Assembly: GCA_039028975.1 (NCBI GenBank)
Contig: JBCCHB010000119.1
Location: 1-53,429, forward strand
Reading direction: 5' to 3'
Length of the DNA stretch: 53,429 nucleotides
Origin: JAHBNG01 sp039028975
GTDB taxonomy: Bacteria > Chloroflexota > Anaerolineae > Caldilineales > Caldilineaceae
In this document: positions 52,001-53,429 of the stretch, piece by piece
How positions within the stretch are numbered: the first letter of the stretch is position 1
Layout: each line of letters begins with the position of its first letter
Position numbers and translations under genes: made by a program
The notes under the pieces: generated by a model
Seen by the model: only the letters and a program-made list of their open reading frames with translations
Databases searched by the model: none
Told to the model about the DNA's origin: nothing

Positions 52001-52961
52001 GTTTCTACTCCTACATATATGGAATTAACGGATAAATTAAAGTATTTGATTTAGGACATTTGATTAATGAAGAGTTTGGATGAGTATGTATTGAGAGATG
52101 TAGAAGAACCATATCTACATATTTTTTGAATGAATTGCATTCAAGAGTGATGTTGTTTTAACCATTCATACTAAAGTATATCATTATTCTTCTAGCTGAT
52201 TTGTCACACGTTACCTACAGAATTCTTATGAAAATGACAATTTTTCTTTATCAACATTAACTTGGTATGTAATTCATTCAATTCAGTTCCGTGTAGCCAA
52301 ACCACACAGGCGTACTCACTGAACTTTACACGTTTGATTACATCCAATTCAAGTTATACATTCAATAATAAACCAAACCAGCTATCCATAACCTACTTAC
52401 TTTTATTGAATTCCTATCTGATGTGGTTATCTGGCTGAAAATTACATAATATTCTCTGAACGAATATCAGATTTTTACCTACCGTTTATTTCGATGGACG
52501 CTTTCCGCTTTAAGCTAAAAGTTAACATAAATTATGAACTCTGACTTTCTTAATCTGTCCTTGATCAATGTTGGGGGAATGTGCCATCTCCACTTGTCGT
52601 TGACGTTGGTCACTCGCTTTGGACGTATTTATATCCTTAGGGATCATTCATCTCTTAAGTCGCTTATTTGATATCCAATATCAAGACCAAGAAGCAGTAA
52701 AAACTGGTTTAGCTGGATCTCGTCTTGTTGACATCACTAGCGAAATGAGACGGCCCAAGTACTCTGCTAGAAAGTGGATGTATCTGAACGCTTAATATAG
52801 GGATTTCCGGATAGGATAAGAGGGACGGGTGACAATTGATTTCTATTTGATATTTAGGGTTTTGTGTCACTCCCGTCCCATCGAAAGCGTAATTGATAAG
52901 GAAGACCATGCTGTGTGATGGTGATGGGGACATCATTACGCACTTCACCTCTGTAGAGGGC
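52001..52961. other. AT-rich non-coding region upstream of the operon
   Basis: No credible gene in 961 nt. It must hold the promoter for the minus-strand operon, but no -35/-10 pair stands out. Seen in it: a TTGAATG-AATTG-CATTCAA hairpin at 52126-52144 and the AGGAG site for the first operon gene at 52008-52012. A 30-nt stretch at 52675-52704 is similar (25 of 30) to 53302-53331. Confidence 0.6.
52822..52879. terminator. Inverted repeat after small membrane-protein gene
   Basis: GGGACGGGTGAC (52822-52833) pairs with GTCACTCCCGTCCC (52866-52879), with a two-base bulge. It lies 82 nt past the end of the minus-strand gene at 52962 and can serve as its terminator. Confidence 0.5.
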
Positions 52962-53171
52962 TCATTTACCGTGGACAACAATGCCCTCTACCTTTTCATA
53001 GAAGGCCTCACAATCTATTTTTTTCTTCTGCTTTTCATGTATAGCGTCAAGCACTTTGTCAAGAGGACTTGGTTCCTTTTTTGGCGGTTTTGATAAAATA
53101 GCGCTCCACACCACATAAATGATAAGCAACATCAAGAGTATCCCAATTAATGACTGAAAACTTATCACCAT
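52962..53171 (-). CDS. Small single-helix membrane protein
   Basis: 69 residues. The ATG at 53171 has a strong AGGAG 7 nt upstream. One membrane helix (SLIGILLMLLIIYVVWSAIL) is followed by a basic, Lys/Pro-rich cytoplasmic tail and a short C-terminal region. No family recognised. It lies 961 nt upstream of the large operon and is likely a separate unit. Confidence 0.7.
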   Translation of the reverse strand: MVISFQSLIGILLMLLIIYVVWSAILSKPPKKEPSPLDKVLDAIHEKQKKKIDCEAFYEKVEGIVVHGK

Positions 53172-53301
53172 TTGTTTTCTCCTAAATTAGAAAGCACAAG
53201 GACAAAAGACAGTTTTATTGGGCGATATTCTATTTGAAAATAGTAGATATCACTTTACCGCCTGTAGCGATTGCCATCTGCAGATAGATGTAAAGTGGTC
53301 C

Positions 53302-53331
53302 CCAATGTCAAGACCACGAAGTGCTAAAAAC
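53302..53331. repeat. Second copy of a 30-nt dispersed repeat
   Basis: It matches 52675-52704 at 25 of 30 positions (core TCAAGACCA). Both copies lie in non-coding sequence. Apart from this copy and the ribosome binding site of the small gene, nothing is seen in 53172-53429. Confidence 0.45.
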
Positions 53332-53429
53332 AAGAAATAAGTAGACATAATGTTGAATGATAAAGGTAGGCTCCAAGTATCCGCCTCCCCTCACTTATTT
53401 TGCTTGAGCCGCCTGATAACGAAGCCGGT

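Noticed and set aside
52709..52981. Minus-strand frame of 90 codons
   Set aside because: No ribosome binding site, spans the inverted repeat at 52822-52879 and overlaps the end of the better supported gene at 52962.
1..53429. Insertion sequences, phage genes, tRNA and rRNA genes
   Set aside because: No transposase, integrase or phage protein and no RNA-gene pattern was found on reading both strands; a covariance-model search was not possible.

Overview
This window looks like a piece of a large bacterial chromosome, most likely a filamentous Chloroflexota (Anaerolineae, Caldilineae or Herpetosiphon-like). That placement is inferred from gene content: many TPR proteins, XRE-NB-ARC-TPR regulators, several TPR-CHAT proteases, an EAD1-AAA protein, and a large MoxR/DUF58/vWA operon. 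No rRNA, tRNA, phage or insertion-sequence gene was seen.

Left edge to 9.4 kb. The start of an EAD1-AAA (STAND-type) gene runs off the left end. Next is a minus-strand operon, read from high to low coordinates: a membrane-anchored XRE-TPR regulator (7623-9380), a lipoprotein with a FecR-like and a TPR-like part (6288-7535), a lipoprotein TPR-CHAT protease (2271-6020), and a membrane TPR protein (817-2271) that is paralogous to the regulator outside its HTH.

9.4-18.5 kb. This is an array of divergent pairs. Three times a minus-strand TPR gene faces a small plus-strand gene for a 59-66 residue peptide with a hydrophobic leader and a Gly-rich tail (9616-9804, 12867-13067, 14510-14689). Pairs 1 and 2 share a 42-nt promoter block (38/42 identical) at exactly the same distance from the regulator start. 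Peptides 1 and 3 share a leader (18 of 27 residues identical). A fourth TPR gene is broken by an amber codon. Upstream of it lie an NB-ARC NTPase without TPRs and, divergently, a DJ-1/PfpI-like protein without the usual nucleophile. The layout resembles TPR-receptor/peptide pairs of Gram-positive quorum sensing (RNPP), but no family I know accounts for these peptides. I regard it as the best candidate for an undescribed system here.

18.6-33.1 kb. Two CHAT proteases converge: a 990-residue secreted TPR-CHAT protein, and a 3773-residue giant with one N-terminal membrane helix, kelch-like propeller blades, Thr/Pro linkers, TPRs and a C-terminal CHAT domain with intact His/Cys.

33.1-52 kb. The giant CHAT gene is the last of a tightly packed run of minus-strand genes, many with ATGA/GTGA-type overlaps, that starts near 52.0 kb. 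In transcription order: membrane protein with twelve 33-residue acidic repeats (probable AUU start), MoxR ATPase, DUF58 protein, BatA-like vWA protein, a larger vWA protein with two MIDAS motifs, an unknown protein, a second RavA-like MoxR ATPase, two unknown large proteins, small membrane proteins, a TM2/zinc-ribbon protein, then the giant CHAT protein. I infer an ATPase-driven, surface-facing complex ending in a caspase-like protease.

52-53.4 kb. This is mostly AT-rich non-coding sequence with a small membrane-protein gene at 52962-53171.

All three CHAT proteins carry an export or membrane-anchor signal. Two otherwise open genes are broken by single in-frame stops (15910-15912 and 35407-35409).
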